A stretch of DNA of 64,000 nt, taken from Massarina eburnea CBS 473.64 (lineage: Eukaryota; Ascomycota; Dothideomycetes; Pleosporales; Massarinaceae). The stretch spans positions 1-64,000 of the forward strand of contig MU006803.1 of the NCBI GenBank assembly GCA_010093635.1, written 5' to 3'. Under the pieces are notes generated by a model, which worked only from the letters and a program-made list of their open reading frames with translations, made no database searches and was not told where the DNA came from. Each line of letters starts with the position of its first letter. Position 1 is the stretch's first letter. Both the position numbers and the translations under genes were made by a program. Positions 12,279-22,269 of the stretch are shown here, in pieces.

Positions 12279-12723
12279 GACGGCGGTCTAGGCGGAGACT
12301 AGCTCTAAGCATTGCGGATGGCGCTTGAGACGGCGGACTGCCTCGGATAATCTGGGATTTTGTGTCACGATGGCCGGGCGAGGATACATTTAGACAGCAC
12401 AGCAGTGCGCAAAAGCTCTGCGCCTGAATACGGAGACAATAATTACTTGAGACGACATTTGATCAGATAAGATGAAGCGTTCAGGATGCCATGGTGACGA
12501 ATAATGGTGAACGGCACTCGGCGATGCACGGGCCACCTGATGTAATGGGGCAAACCCCACGCAGCTTAAAGAAGCTTGGTCGACTGTATCCGCGGCCTTT
12601 TCTTCCAGACATCCATCGTCGTCACCACGTACCACACACCATTACCTTTGACCATTCCCCCTAGACCTCAACTCTCAACACTCTCAACACCCATCACAGC
12701 CACCCGCTACTCCGTCCATCGCC
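12279..12723. other. Intergenic region, UBP14 to ISU1
   Basis: No gene seen. It should hold the UBP14 3' end and the ISU1 promoter. A pyrimidine-rich leader (CTCAACTCTCAACACTCTC) lies just upstream of the ISU1 start. Confidence 0.5.
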
Positions 12724-13452
12724 ATGTTCAGGAGAATCGCAAGCACAGTGCCCGCCCAGGTGGGCAGGATAGCAGCAGCAAGCGTGCGGCCGAGTATCGT
12801 AGGCCCCGTCCGCACAGCAGCACCGGCCATCGTGTTGGGTGGCGGACGGCGACAGTACCACGAAAAAGATGAGTAGCCCCTTGCGCGGCCCTTTGCGCAG
12901 CCCCGCGACGGCCACGAACGTCCAGCTAACGCCCCCTCACTGCTAGACCACTACAACAAGCCGCGCAATGTGGGCTCCATGTCCAAGGCTGACACGGACG
13001 TCGGAACCGGCCTTGTCGGCGCGCCGGCGTGCGGCGACGTCATGAAGCTCCAGATCCGTGTCGACCCCAATGACAACACCATTTCCGATGTCAAGTTCAA
13101 GACGTTCGGCTGCGGGAGCGCCATTGCGAGTTCGAGCTACCTGACGGAGCTGGTGAGGGGCATGACGCTGGAGGACGCGGCGAAGATCCGGAATACCGAG
13201 ATTGCCAAGGAGCTTTGTTTGCCGCCTGTCAAGCGTGAGTATAGCCCTGTTCTGTGGTAGAATGGCGATGGAACGAGAACTGACTGGACAGTGCACTGCT
13301 CCATGCTTGCCGAAGATGCCATCAAATCCGCCATCTCGAACTACTACACCAAGAACCCTAGCGCACGGAAAACAGACCTCGGTGGCACGTCGGCGCCGCT
13401 ACCCAAGGTCGAGATCGAGACTGTGACCGAGCCTGCCACTGCGACCGCCTAA
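12724..13452 (+). CDS. ISU1: Mitochondrial Fe-S cluster scaffold Isu1/IscU
   Basis: Three exons (12724-12868, 12941-13234, 13292-13452) give 199 residues. Isu1 is the matrix scaffold on which cysteine desulfurase builds 2Fe-2S clusters. About 45 Arg/Ala-rich residues form a mitochondrial presequence. The scaffold then starts YHEKVLDHYNKPRNVGSM. The three cluster-ligand cysteines (GAPACGD, FGCGSA, LHCSM) and the LPPVK chaperone-binding motif are present. LPPVK is joined to LHCSM across the second intron. The first intron has AT...AC ends rather than GT...AG; no canonical pair keeps the frame. The C-terminus extends about 35 residues past the core. Confidence 0.93.
12869..12940 (+). other. Non-canonical AT-AC intron in ISU1
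   Basis: This 72-nt intron starts ATGAGT and ends CTCAC. Its branch site GCTAAC lies at 12925-12930. Only this AT-AC removal yields the conserved EKVLDHY sequence. The nearest GT donor (GTAGCC) combined with either AG acceptor shifts the frame or gives a stop. Donor and branch look U2-type (GTGAGT with its first G changed to A), not U12-type ATATCC. Retention would give an immediate in-frame TAG. No transcript is available to confirm it. Confidence 0.8.
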
Positions 13453-13994
13453 GGAAGGAGAATGACAAATTGATAGCACGGGGGTAGGGGAAGGAGATGT
13501 AAAGATGTACATTACAACTTGCGTCCAGCTCATTTTTTTTAAACGTTTTGTGGAATCAGGTCCTTCGCTTCGGTTGTGTCCTCTGGAGTTTTCGAGCGTT
13601 TGGGTTGGACATTTGGGTTTGCGTGGACATTTCTTGAGTGATCAGACACGCACCTCTCCAGATGTCTTATCGGCATAAGAAAGAAATCATGTGTTGAAAA
13701 TAAAAACCTCTCTTTTGATACATGCCGTTTTAAGTAAATGTGAATGTCGGATGATGGGTGAATACGTGTGTTACTATGAAGGGTCGTCCCGTTATATACG
13801 AGCACCTTTGGTTTTACTGATCAGGAATTTTTCTGACATGAGTCTCACGCCACATTTTTTGGTTTTGTCGGCTGCGGCTGCCGGCCTTGGAAGTGAGGAA
13901 GGAACGTTGGGCTTTCTTCTTCTTTCTTCTTTTTTATACTTGTTTTATTTGTTGTGATGGTGTAAAGCGGAGCCGCTATGGACAGTGAAGGCAT
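13453..13994. other. Convergent 3' intergenic region
   Basis: No gene seen between the convergent ISU1 and the unknown minus-strand gene. It is T-rich near 13915-13950, as expected for 3' ends. Confidence 0.5.
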
Positions 13995-15185
13995 TCACAA
14001 CCTCCAGCCCATCTCAACAAGATTCGGAAGATGAATCCCACACTCCTCATCCTTCTTACTCAACGTCTGGCGATTAACGACCACCATATCAGCCATACCG
14101 AGACCATGCGGAGCCGGTACAGGCAGGGACTGCGAAGGGGGCCCTTTCCTCTTGCTCTTGGTCGCCGGCGCTAACCGATTCCCTCCACGACTCACCCCCA
14201 TCGGCTCGCCCTCAAAGCGTCCACAGTCTTCATCAAACGTCATCAGACCTCCAGACTTCCTCCCCTTCGCCGCACCAACAGCCTCAATCAACACATCCTC
14301 CTCACTCTTCCCCGCCAAGTGCCCACGTACCCACACCTTCTCATCCACAACCTCCCAATCCGCCTCCTCACCAATATGCAACTTAAAGCCCCCCACCATC
14401 CCACCACCACCCTCACCACCGCCCGCCCCATGAGTAAACACCCCCACGCCATCCAGCCCGGGGGTAGAACACCAAGACCCCGTATCACCCGACGCCACCT
14501 TCCCAATCCCCCTCCCAGGCGCATACCTCAAAGTCTTATCAATCGTAGCCTGGAACCCAGCTTCCAACCTCCCTCCCCCGCGTCCAACCACGAACTCGAC
14601 AATCCCCACGCCCCGGATCCCGAGAAGTGCTCGAGCGAAAGCGCGCTCGGTACTATGAACCTTGAAGAAACCCCGTGTCGGATCCACCACCCCATCTCCA
14701 CCTTCCCCATCAACCTCCCCCTCCCCCCGCGTAACCAAACAATACCTCCACCTAGTAACCAACGTCTTCCCACCCACACAAACCCGCACCCCCCTCAACC
14801 GATGCGGATTCGTCCCCTCATCACCATTCGGATGGAAACATGTCAGGAACGCCGCGAGCCGATCTTCTTCTTTCCCGTTCAGTGCGTTGGCGTCGCCGTT
14901 GAGATGGATTTCTAACACTCCGTAGCGCGATACGGAGGCGGTGCCGGTGTTGGTGGCTATCCAGCTGTGGAAGGTGCGGTCTTTGGTCGTGGCGAGGAGG
15001 ATGTGGTCGTGGTCGTGGGAGGAGGAGGGAGAGGAGGAGGGGGTGGTGTTGGATGGGGTTGGAGACATTAGTTGGTGAGAGGGAGGGGGTAAGGAGGAGT
15101 TAGGAGTCGTTGTCGTGCGGCTGTATATCTCAGCGTTAGTGTCTTCCAAATTCGAGTTCATCAGACATATTCGGCGGTCGCACAT
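13995..15185 (-). CDS. Unrecognised fungal protein, 396 aa
   Basis: A single uninterrupted frame from an ATG at 15185 encodes about 396 residues. I do not recognise the family. The first 55 residues are Ser/Thr/Pro-rich and likely disordered. Residues about 60-260 look folded (DRTFHSWIATNTGTASVSRY, RRLRGV-type and TRGFFKVHSTERAFARA segments), with Gly-rich loops. The C-terminus has a basic stretch (ATKSKRKGPP) that could be a nuclear signal. There is no signal peptide or membrane segment. The coding strand is strongly G-rich over C, and this asymmetry makes open antisense frames. The start could instead be the Met at residue 9. Confidence 0.65.
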   Translation of the reverse strand: MCDRRICLMNSNLEDTNAEIYSRTTTTPNSSLPPPSHQLMSPTPSNTTPSSSPSSSHDHDHILLATTKDRTFHSWIATNTGTASVSRYGVLEIHLNGDANALNGKEEDRLAAFLTCFHPNGDEGTNPHRLRGVRVCVGGKTLVTRWRYCLVTRGEGEVDGEGGDGVVDPTRGFFKVHSTERAFARALLGIRGVGIVEFVVGRGGGRLEAGFQATIDKTLRYAPGRGIGKVASGDTGSWCSTPGLDGVGVFTHGAGGGEGGGGMVGGFKLHIGEEADWEVVDEKVWVRGHLAGKSEEDVLIEAVGAAKGRKSGGLMTFDEDCGRFEGEPMGVSRGGNRLAPATKSKRKGPPSQSLPVPAPHGLGMADMVVVNRQTLSKKDEECGIHLPNLVEMGWRL

Positions 15186-15686
15186 ACATAGCTGCTGCGC
15201 AAATCTGCGGTTCTGCTCGCGAAGAAGATGTTAGGAGTTGATGTAGAACTCTATGCTACTCTTGCTGAGGGGGGCGAGCGATCCATAGATACAAGTCCGA
15301 GCTTAAATACCCACGGGAGCGTAGAAAGAAAGGGAAGGTGGATACGGGGGATCTCGGAATGCGCTAAGTCGTTTCGGGAAATACGAGTGAATGCACGGCA
15401 AGGAACATGGCGGGAGGAATGACTGGGAGAAAGTAAGGAAATAATCTTAATGGATCAGCTTATGTGAATGTTGTTCACAGACCGAGAACCGGTATAACTC
15501 TCTAAAAGCCATCTCGCCTTGGGTTTTTTGCATATACTTGTCTGGACATGTGCAAACGGTCCAGGAAACTCCATGTGGCTGAGTGAACCACCGAAAAAAA
15601 CAGAGGGGGAGAAACGATGACAATGAAACCTGACCGACGTGGCCGGGGTCACAAGACTCGGAATTTGCCTACACCGTCTCTAGAAG
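15186..15686. other. Intergenic region between two minus-strand genes
   Basis: No gene seen. It contains the promoter of the 13995-15185 gene and the 3' end of the next one. Confidence 0.5.
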
Positions 15687-17359
15687 CTACCGATTCGTCT
15701 TCACTCTCGTGTCGTATCTGTCGTACGCCCTCCACCACAGGGCCACATTTGCCGCGACCAAAAGATCCACCATTTTCAGCCCTTCATCTTCAACAATGAG
15801 CTTTCCGAGCTTCGCGTCCTTGCCGCCGAAACCTCCTCCTGCATACTCTTGGCCCAGTGTCAGGTCCATCCGCTCGAAAGCGCCCATTACTTCCTGGGCA
15901 CTGCTGTAGCCGCGCGTATCAGACACGGAAGAGTTGTGGCGGCTGTGTCGCGGCCGATGGAAGATGGAGGATCTCTTAGATTCCTCGCCTCTGGGCGTCG
16001 AAGCTTTTGTTGCGGCCGGAAGATTGAACCGTAGCTCACTGACAGGCAGTGAGACCGGTGGTGCTCCTTGGAGACCGGGAACGATGTGTCGACACTACAT
16101 GTTGTGGATTAATCCTATGTACTTTACGGGGAGAGATGGTGCCTACCTTCAATGACCCTCCACCGGCACCAGTGGTAAACTCACAGCGTCCGTTCCATGG
16201 GCTCATGAATACATATCCACGAAAGCTGGTCTGCCTTTCTGATGTCGGGATTGTACTGTAGGATTGACTGTCACGCGAAAGAGGCGACGTAGGGATAGGG
16301 CGAAGGTCTGCGGATGAACGTTGCATACCCTCAATACTACTCCTGGGACTGCCGTTGGACATGCTTGAATCATGCGAGTTCAATTTTCGGTGCCCAAAAC
16401 CGCCGCGCGGGTCATTTGCTCCTTCCATCCATAAGCGCCGACGAAATATGTTAGACACCCTCTCGTCATGAGGCTTCGGGGCATTGGGTTGAGGTGCATT
16501 TGGGTCGACGAACAGTTCGGGGTCACGGTTGTGTAATGCTGGTGGGCGCTCTAAGCCTGTATGCAAGAACTTGGAGTAACCGGGATTCAAGACATCAATA
16601 TACATTGGCGCTCCAATTGGTCTTTTGTTAGGGGCGTTCAATGTAGAAGAAGACATGTCTAAACTGAGAGGGTCGTTGATACGAGCGACATTCCATTGCG
16701 CTCCTGATGCTGGATCACGACGAATGAGCGTCAAGGACGTTCCTGGTGGACGCGGCTGATCAGCTGAGGCTCGCGAAGAGATTGACGGCCTCTGATTTTC
16801 GGATTGAAGCTGCATGGAATCGAATGAACGCCGGGGAGTATAATCTGGTCCCAGATGCTCTGATCCTGAATGGGCATAGCCGGCAGCAGCAATATTCTGT
16901 CTGCTATCGAAACCATTCACAGGAGCCAGTGTTCCAGGCATAGGCTTCCGTTGGGGAAGTGGTGCTCCCGGGACGCTTGGGATGGCTTTGCGCTGTATTG
17001 CTGGTAATTGGTGGTCGTAATTCGGGTCCCGAGGAAATGCGGTTGGGGCATAGTCAACGAGCAGGCTGTCTTCCGGATGATCCATGTGAACGAAATACAG
17101 CGAGGTCTCGATATCCTCTGCCGTGACCACTCTGTCCCTAGGCTTTATTGGCGAAAGAAATATATCTACGACACGATTAGGGCTCGATCGTGCTCATGAT
17201 GATGGCAGCCGTACCTCTACTGCCAGGCACTCGTGCAATGTACAAAACCAGCGGGTCCTGCTTCCCATGGGTTGGATTCCTTGGATAAGACGGGGGGTTG
17301 GAAGCAAGCGCTGTGAGAGAGGACAGAGACTTGGCCTCGATGGGTGACGGCAGTGACAT
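15687..17359 (-). CDS. Conserved fungal protein of unknown function, 523 aa
   Basis: Three exons (17359-17215, 17165-16147, 16094-15687 on the minus strand) join in phase to 523 residues. I cannot name the family. The N-terminal module (PLVLYIARVPGSRDIFLSPI, then RDRVVTAEDIETSLYFVHMD) looks structured and is formed only after intron 1 is removed. The middle is a long Ser/Pro-rich, probably disordered region. Next comes FRGYVFMSPWNGRCEFTTG, then a C-terminal helix ending in LLVAANVALWWRAYDRYDTR. That last segment is hydrophobic and could be a tail anchor or amphipathic helix. Divergent with RRP14, 470 bp apart. Confidence 0.75.
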
Positions 17360-17829
17360 GGCAGCGATGGACTTGAAATAGCAAAGACTGCAGAGACAGA
17401 AGAAAAGGTTGCTACTTAAGCTGGAGATAGTTTCCTAGATAAGATACAGAGCGCTGAGCGGAAGCGGCCGTCGAGTGAGTGCACTTCGTAGTGGTGTTGT
17501 TCCGGTCCTGTCGTGGGCTAGAGGCAAGTGTATGGTATCTAGTGTACCTCCGGTGGTACGGTAGGTACGGTAGGTGCGAGTATGTAGTGGGTTGACCGCC
17601 AAGGCGTTTGCTATTGGCTGAGGCGAAGGCGGTGACGACCCACCGAACTCTTGGCGCCGTATTTTTTGATGCGGAAAATCCAAGGCTGCAGGGAGGAAGT
17701 GCACACGACAGTGGAACCCAACTTTTCCCACCGGCCCGCCAGCAGTACATTATTCGCATCGGACAGGGGAGAGACGCCTCTACCGCAGTTTGTCTTGCCA
17801 CTGCCACCTCGCTACACCGCTACACAGCC
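17360..17829. promoter_or_regulatory. Divergent promoter region, unknown gene and RRP14
   Basis: This segment separates two divergent starts, so it probably carries both promoters. It contains a small tandem array of ACGGTAGGT near 17557-17577. No gene seen. Confidence 0.4.
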
Positions 17830-19423
17830 ATGGGCGACGATCTCGAGGCAAGCAGCACCGCGGCCCCCGCATCGTTATGTCGTATGTCGCTGACTTCGAC
17901 GTGTAGGCTCGTCTGAAGAGCCATGCAAAGGCCTTTGAGGGGCTCATGTCTCTGATCCCCGCCCAGGACTACTACGGCAAGGACGAAAGTATCACCAGTG
18001 TACGTGCAACCCGCCGCTCTGCACCTCTGCCGGCCAGCGCTAAGCTACTTTGTAGACCCAATGGATGAAGACCAAGAAGCAGACGAAAGAAGAGCGACGA
18101 GCTGCTAAGCGTGCGAAACTGGATCCCGCCAATCATAAGAGCGCCAAAGACGTCATGGACGAGAATGCGCGGAAGCGGAAGCGCGAGCTCGAAGGCGGCG
18201 ACGACTCCTCCGAGCTGGAGCTGGACGGCGAGAAAGAGAAGCCGAGAGAGGGCATGAAGGTCAAGAAGCAGAAGACTGCCGAGGAGTCCCGCGTCGATGC
18301 GCAGAAGAAGAAGGATGCACAGACGGAGAAGCGCAAACAGAAGCGCGAGCGGCAGAACGCGCAAAAAGAACAGAATCAGCAGAAGCAGCAGGAAAAGAAG
18401 GCCCAGCAGGTGGAGTTCAGCAACACGTTGACCAGCGAGAAGGAATCAAGCGACGAGGCAGAGTCCGAATGGGAGGACGAAAACGGAGCTGCGGGAGACC
18501 GCATCGAGTCCATGGACGTCAGCGGCCTAGTGGAAGATACTGCCACGCCATCTGCCGTAGAATCCAACGACTCTACAGCTTCCACAGTTTCCGCCGCCTC
18601 GTCGTCGTCGTCGATACCTACCAGCGCCCAAGAATCCACCGAGAAGGCGGCCGCCGTTCATGTCCCCCCCAAACAACACGAGGATTTCCGAGCCCGACTT
18701 CTAGCCAAGCTCTCGACTCTGCGAGCAGCGAGGAAAGCCGAAGGTCCACAGGGCCAACCCGCCAAGAACCGAGCAGAACTAATCGAAGCACGGAGAAAGA
18801 AGGAAGCCAACCGGAAAGCTGCCAAAAAGGCCCAGAAGCAGCTTGTGAAGGAAGATGCCGAGCGTGTCGAGGCCGAGGATCAGCTTGAACGGATAAGAGG
18901 AGGTTCCGGTTCGCCTTCAGTCGCCTTCTCCGAGCAAGATAGAAACTTCAACTTCGGCCGTGTGGCGTGGAACGACGGACAGCAACTGGAAGGGGGCCTC
19001 GCCGGCTTTCTCGAGTCGAAGAAGAGAAAAGGCAAATCCGATCCAAAGACTGCGCTTGAGGCTGCCAAGAACAAACAGGCGCGGCTTAGCGGGCTGGACG
19101 AGAACAAGCGGAAAGAGATCGAGGAGAAGGATCTGTGGCTCGATGCGAAGAAGAGGGCGCAGGGAGAGCGAGTGCACAACGACCCGAAGCTGCTCAAGAA
19201 GAGCGTGAAGAGGCTCGAAAAGGGCAAGTTGAAGAGCGAGAAGGAGTGGAACGATCGGAAAGCGAACGTGGAAAAGGGCAAGGAGGCTAAGCAGAAGAAG
19301 AGAGAGACGAACTTGAAAAAGCGGAGAGATGAGAAGGGCGTCAAGGGGAAGAAGAAGCCGGGCAAAAAGGTGGTCAAGGGAAAAGGCAAAAGGGCAGGGT
19401 TTGAAGGATCATTGAAGAAGTAG
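17830..19423 (+). CDS. RRP14: Surf6/Rrp14 ribosome-biogenesis protein
   Basis: Three exons (17830-17847, 17907-17999, 18056-19423) give about 492 residues. Rrp14/SURF6 is a nucleolar, RNA-binding factor for pre-rRNA processing in both subunits. The start MGDDLE joins ARLKSHAKAFEGLMSLIP, the conserved N-terminal helix, only if the first intron is a GC-AG intron (AG|GCAAGC...GTGTAG). The middle is Lys/Glu-rich. The C-terminal SURF6 domain is clear: FNFGRVAWNDGQQLEGG, then KDLWLDAKKRAQGERVHNDP, then a very basic tail. It ends 265 bp from the convergent complex I gene. Confidence 0.9.
17848..17906 (+). other. GC-AG intron in RRP14
   Basis: The donor is GAG|GCAAGC and the acceptor GTGTAG, with a GCTGAC branch site 15 nt upstream of the exon. 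It is needed because no GT donor follows the start codon in a usable phase. Confidence 0.75.
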
Positions 19424-19688
19424 GGAGCATTTTCTTTTAATCTTGGTCCACGGGTATGCACGGGTTGATGTCGAATACCAAGTTTTTTATTTTGTATCAA
19501 CGGAGCATAGCGAGTTGATCCTAACAATAAATGTACTGAACATGAATCTATTGTGGTCCAGTATATATGCACACGACGCCAGGTCACAGATAAAGAGCCA
19601 AACGAAGGCGACACAAATGAAACTGAAGTTGCTGGATACTCTGAACAGTCCCTACTATCTACACACGGGGCAGTCAAGCTGCCTGCCG

Positions 19689-20499
19689 TTACCGGTACGG
19701 GGCGTCAGCGCGGGCAGCGGCTGCAATCTCAGGCTCCCACTTGTCACCGTTTGACAGGAGCTTCTCCTTGTTGTATAGAAGCTCCTCTCGTGTCTCCGTC
19801 GCATACTCGGCGTTGGGCCCTATTTTCAAATTAGCACATGGTTTTGCGAAGTGTGATATGCGACCTACCCTCCACAATGGCATCGACCGGGCAGCTCTCC
19901 TGGCACATGCCGCAGTAGATGCACTTGGTCATGTCGATGTCGTATCTCGTGGTCCTCCTGCTGCCGTCCATACGCTCTTCGGCCTCGATTGTGATCGCCT
20001 GCGCCGGGCAGATGGCCTCGCAGAGCTTGCAAGCAATGCAGCGCTCCTCGCCCGTAGGGTACCGTCGCAGAGCGTGCTCGCCTCGGAAGCGGGGCGAAAT
20101 GGGGCCCTTTTCAAAGGGGTAGAAGATGGTGTACCTTGCACCTGGTCAGAACACGCGTTCCTCCACTTCCCATGCAGGCACAGGTGCAATTGGAGGTACT
20201 CACGGAGGTCGGAAAAACTGCTCCATGCAAACATACATGCCGCGGAACATCTCGAGCAGCAAGAAGTACTTGCCCGCGCGGTCCAATGATGACTCGCCTT
20301 CATCCCATCTCTTCGCCGGAGGTAACCGGAATCCCGGCGGCGGCGGTCCTGCCGGGGTGGCGGCGCGAGCAAAGGTGGTAGAGAAGAGGGCGATGGTGGC
20401 GGGCGTGGGCAGACGGCCCGGCGCGGAGTAGGAGGGTCGCAGGAGGGTGGAGGCTGGCCGGGCGCGCACCAGCATCGTCAGCGGCTTTGTGCTGGCCAT
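19689..20499 (-). CDS. Complex I 23-kDa Fe-S subunit (NDUFS8/TYKY/NuoI)
   Basis: Three exons (20499-20204, 20134-19869, 19819-19689 on the minus strand) give 230 residues. This is the matrix-arm subunit of NADH:ubiquinone oxidoreductase that carries clusters N6a and N6b and passes electrons toward quinone. It has an Arg/Ala/Pro-rich presequence and the amphipathic helix around LLLEMFRGMYVCMEQFF. Two perfect 4Fe-4S motifs follow: CIACKLCEAICP and CIYCGMCQESCP. The C-terminus (LLYNKEKLLSNGDKWE) is typical. It is head-to-head with the mitochondrial acyl carrier protein, itself a complex I component. Confidence 0.96.
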
Positions 20500-20913
20500 T
20501 GTGGGCGCGGGAGAGTCGCAGGTCGAGGGGGTGGTCGATTGCTGTGAGGGTGCGGTCGAGGACGCTTGACAGGGCGTCTGTAACGAGCCGACTGTGATTG
20601 GTCGTTGTCTTTCCTACGTCAACCTGTGTAGGTGCACCGAATGGCTAACTGTGGGGGTGACTTTGGGGTCAGAGACATTCAAGAGTCTTGTGTCAACTCT
20701 CCCATCGACGTCGAGACCAGGGAGCAGTGGTGGCAGTTACATTCCTCTGACGTCGTGCGCGCGGTCGACCTCTCAGGACGAGAGTGACTAAGCAGTGCCT
20801 CCGGGCCCCGGCGCTCGAAAAGCTAAGCGGTACCACCTAGAAGCCGAGCAACTTCATTCACCTCCCCCACGACCAGCACCAGCACACGCCTCACATCCGC
20901 GAACCCTCCCACA
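20500..20913. promoter_or_regulatory. Shared divergent promoter, complex I 23-kDa subunit and ACP
   Basis: This 414-bp segment lies between two head-to-head genes for complex I proteins. It contains an inverted CCAAT box (ATTGG, 20597-20601), the target of the HAP complex that controls respiratory genes in fungi, and a TGACGTCG CRE-like half site near 20748. Coordinated regulation is inferred, not shown. Confidence 0.5.
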
Positions 20914-21596
20914 ATGTTCCGAACAGCTCTTCTCCGGTCAGCAAGGCACGCCGTCCGCGCCGCGCCCCGGTACCAGTCCACAATTGCTCGCCCCGCCGCG
21001 CGAAGCTCCCCGTTCCAGTCCAAGCACATTGCCCCCGCCGCGCGCTTCCAGGCAGTGCGCTGCTATTCCGCCCACGCTGGCCTCACAAGGGACGAGGTTG
21101 AGGGCCGGATAATGGATCTGCTGAAGAACTTTGACAAGGTAACGACGGTCCGATGAGAGGCATGGCATAGCATGGCTAACTCGGATACAGGTCACGGATC
21201 TCTCAAAGGTACTGTTGCGAGACGCGCGCGGGCGTTGGCATATATTTACACACACCAGGTCAACGTCGAATCGCACTTCAACAACGACCTCGGTCTGGAT
21301 AGTCTCGATACCGTGGAGGTGGTCATGGCCATTGAGGAGGTTCGTGAGCGCTGTCTAGTGCGTTGATACAAGCGGGCTGACGCATGAGCAGGAGTTCAGC
21401 CTTGAGATCCCAGACAAGCAGGCGGATGCGATCCACAGCGGTAGGTCAATTGCGGTCAATGGCGCGACGGGAGCCGGACTCGTGCTGATGATACCACAGT
21501 CAAGCAGGCCGTGGACTACATCCTGGCCCAGCCCGATGGTGAGTTCTCCGGCATACGTCCCGTGCCGATACGGACTAATGTCATACAGCGCACTAA
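20914..21596 (+). CDS. Mitochondrial acyl carrier protein (complex I ACP)
   Basis: Six exons (20914-21138, 21191-21208, 21259-21339, 21392-21440, 21500-21538, 21589-21596) give 139 residues. Mitochondrial ACP carries fatty-acyl chains on phosphopantetheine, is an accessory subunit of complex I, and also binds LYR proteins such as Isd11. About 50 basic residues form the presequence. The phosphopantetheine Ser is in LGLDSLDTVEVVMAIEE. The C-terminus QAVDYILAQPDAH is diagnostic, and its last two residues are encoded by an 8-nt final exon that includes the stop. The intron density is very high for a 420-nt coding sequence. Confidence 0.95.
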
Positions 21597-22269
21597 GCGG
21601 GACGGCTCGCTGGGACGGGGGTTCGATGGAGGAGTCGACGGGTGGATTGGGGTCGCCGGTACTCTCCGGCATTGTCACATATATTCCACTACATGTAAAA
21701 CAGTCGCCTGGAATGGCATCGTATACTTCATAACACGGATGCTCCTCGACCCTTCCTCTTGCTCTTGCCTTGATCCGTGACACAACATGTGCATGATGGA
21801 CGTTCCTCTTACCAGATATCTATTCTCGCTTGAATGAGAGATTAACAATGGGGAAGTTTCGCCCAGCGCAGGCCAGTTACTAGCACTCACGGAACTCAAT
21901 CGCAGTGCGCATCTCAGATCTGCGCTACTTCTTTCTGAGTTCTCACGTATCATTTCCGGAGGCGCCAAGCGAGCACCAACGACACCCCAACGGAGCAGCA
22001 GCAGTTGTACAGGACACACCACCAAACAACCTCACCAGACGCCGTATATTGTTCCGACAGCTGTGGGCTCTCAGGCCGCCTCAAGTCGTTTCCGTCCCTC
22101 ACTGTCCTTCGCGTCCGTCTCTCTCTCTCCCTCTCTCTGCTCCGCTGCACCGCCGCGGGCGTATGCGCAGCTAGTCCATCCCTGCGCCCCGTCGTGAGCA
22201 GTCCAGCCATATTTCAACAAAGACGCCCGACACCCCTCCGCGCCCACACACCACACCACACACCCCCCG
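21597..22269. other. Intergenic region, ACP to VPS74
   Basis: No gene seen. It is CT-rich near 22110-22145 (CTCTCTCTCTCCCTCTCTC), probably the VPS74 promoter or leader. Confidence 0.5.

Noticed and set aside
14319..14915. 198-aa plus-strand frame
   Set aside because: Antisense shadow of the 13995-15185 gene, caused by that gene's strong C/G strand skew; Pro/His-rich and low complexity.
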